DNA of 14,554 nucleotides, taken from Candidatus Sivonenia alaskensis PMM_0068. GTDB lineage: Bacteria > Cyanobacteriota > Cyanobacteriia > Gloeobacterales > PMM-0068. The notes beneath the pieces are model-generated. The model did no database searches, was not told where the DNA came from, and worked only from the letters and a program-made list of their open reading frames with translations. The position numbers were made by a program, and so were the translations under genes. The stretch is from assembly GCA_949127685.1 (NCBI GenBank), contig CASBPW010000225.1, forward strand, positions 1 to 14,554. The letters run 5' to 3'. Below, in pieces: positions 14,221-14,554 of this stretch (its first letter is position 1; each line of letters begins with the position of its first letter).

Positions 14221-14554
14221 ATGTCTGCACGTTCTAAACTGCTCCAGCCGATCCTCTTTCCTCGGCTGATAGAGTGGTTCTTTTATCTAATTGCGACAGT
14301 CAATATTTTATTGGTTGTTTTTGGCCTAACTTATCTTGAATTTAGAACTTTTTATCTCAATAATGATTACCTTAGTCTGGAGCCTCTTGTCAAACTCTAT
14401 GATCCCTATAAAGGGGCAGAGCCTAATCTTTATACGCAGAAATATATAGATACGGCACAAGATGTTAAATCACGATATATACAGAATCCGCAAGACCCAG
14501 AAATCCCTAAGCTGCTTTTGGACTTGCAGACGCAGAGTAAGTACATCATTGATA
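14221..14554 (+). CDS. N-terminal part of an unrecognised membrane protein (3' truncated by window)
   Basis: An ATG at 14221 opens a frame that continues for 111 codons to the window end without a stop. The visible part has a basic N-terminus (MSARSKLLQP), one strong transmembrane segment (about residues 19-38), then a soluble stretch with LVKLYDPYKGAEPN (56-69) and a Gln- and Leu-rich, probably helical region (about 95-107). It resembles conserved cyanobacterial membrane proteins of unknown function that I cannot name with certainty; the idea of a channel or transporter is not supported by what is visible. It lies 39 bp after purB on the same strand with no clear ribosome site. Its DNA looks more AT-rich than the neighbouring genes. 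Confidence 0.65.
   Translation, partial: MSARSKLLQPILFPRLIEWFFYLIATVNILLVVFGLTYLEFRTFYLNNDYLSLEPLVKLYDPYKGAEPNLYTQKYIDTAQDVKSRYIQNPQDPEIPKLLLDLQTQSKYIID

Noticed and set aside
1..14554. CRISPR array, tRNA or rRNA gene, transposase, or HIP1 octamers
   Set aside because: Reading the intergenic gaps and both strands gave no spaced direct repeats, cloverleaf, transposase motif or GCGATCGC; this was by eye and not an exhaustive search.

Overview
The window looks like a stretch of cyanobacterial chromosome carrying mostly core or commonly conserved genes. The grounds are protein families typical of cyanobacteria (a Uma2-family PD-(D/E)XK protein, a free-standing FIST protein, an ABA4-like membrane protein, a NodU/CmcH-type carbamoyltransferase) and the cyanobacterial look of Acs, PyrE and PurB. 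Base composition looks close to half GC by eye. No HIP1 octamer was noticed, so genus or species cannot be named from this. No rRNA, tRNA, CRISPR array, insertion sequence or phage gene was found.

Layout. Positions 1-303 hold the 3' end of an unrecognised gene. Positions 511-2463 encode acetyl-CoA synthetase (acs). It converges on a Uma2-family gene (2475-3053, minus). A short G/C-tract repeat-like element (3091-3139) separates that gene from a plus-strand O-carbamoyltransferase (3206-4927). The 3' end of the carbamoyltransferase overlaps by 38 bp the 3' end of an opposing two-gene unit, FIST protein (5771-7000) then CPBP membrane protein (4890-5774). Those two genes overlap by GTGA and are probably translationally coupled. 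Diverging from FIST is a plus-strand group: a CNNM/CorC-type membrane protein with CBS domains (7203-8645), a PlsC-type acyltransferase (8688-10025) and an NADPH-dependent FMN reductase (10095-10646). This group converges on a minus-strand pair, an ABA4-like membrane protein (11279-11737) followed by pyrE (10660-11223). Diverging again are an exported M23/LytM-fold protein (11900-12811), purB starting at a TTG codon (12883-14181), and the start of an unrecognised membrane protein cut by the window end (14221 onward).

The genes do not form one pathway. They cover acetate activation, pyrimidine and purine synthesis, phospholipid acylation, probable divalent-cation transport, flavin reduction and cell-wall control. 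The parts most worth a second look are the coupled FIST-CPBP pair, the M23 protein whose metal-binding and catalytic residues are largely replaced, the carbamoyltransferase with no visible biosynthetic partner, and several small inverted repeats between genes. No intergenic gap exceeds about 210 bases.
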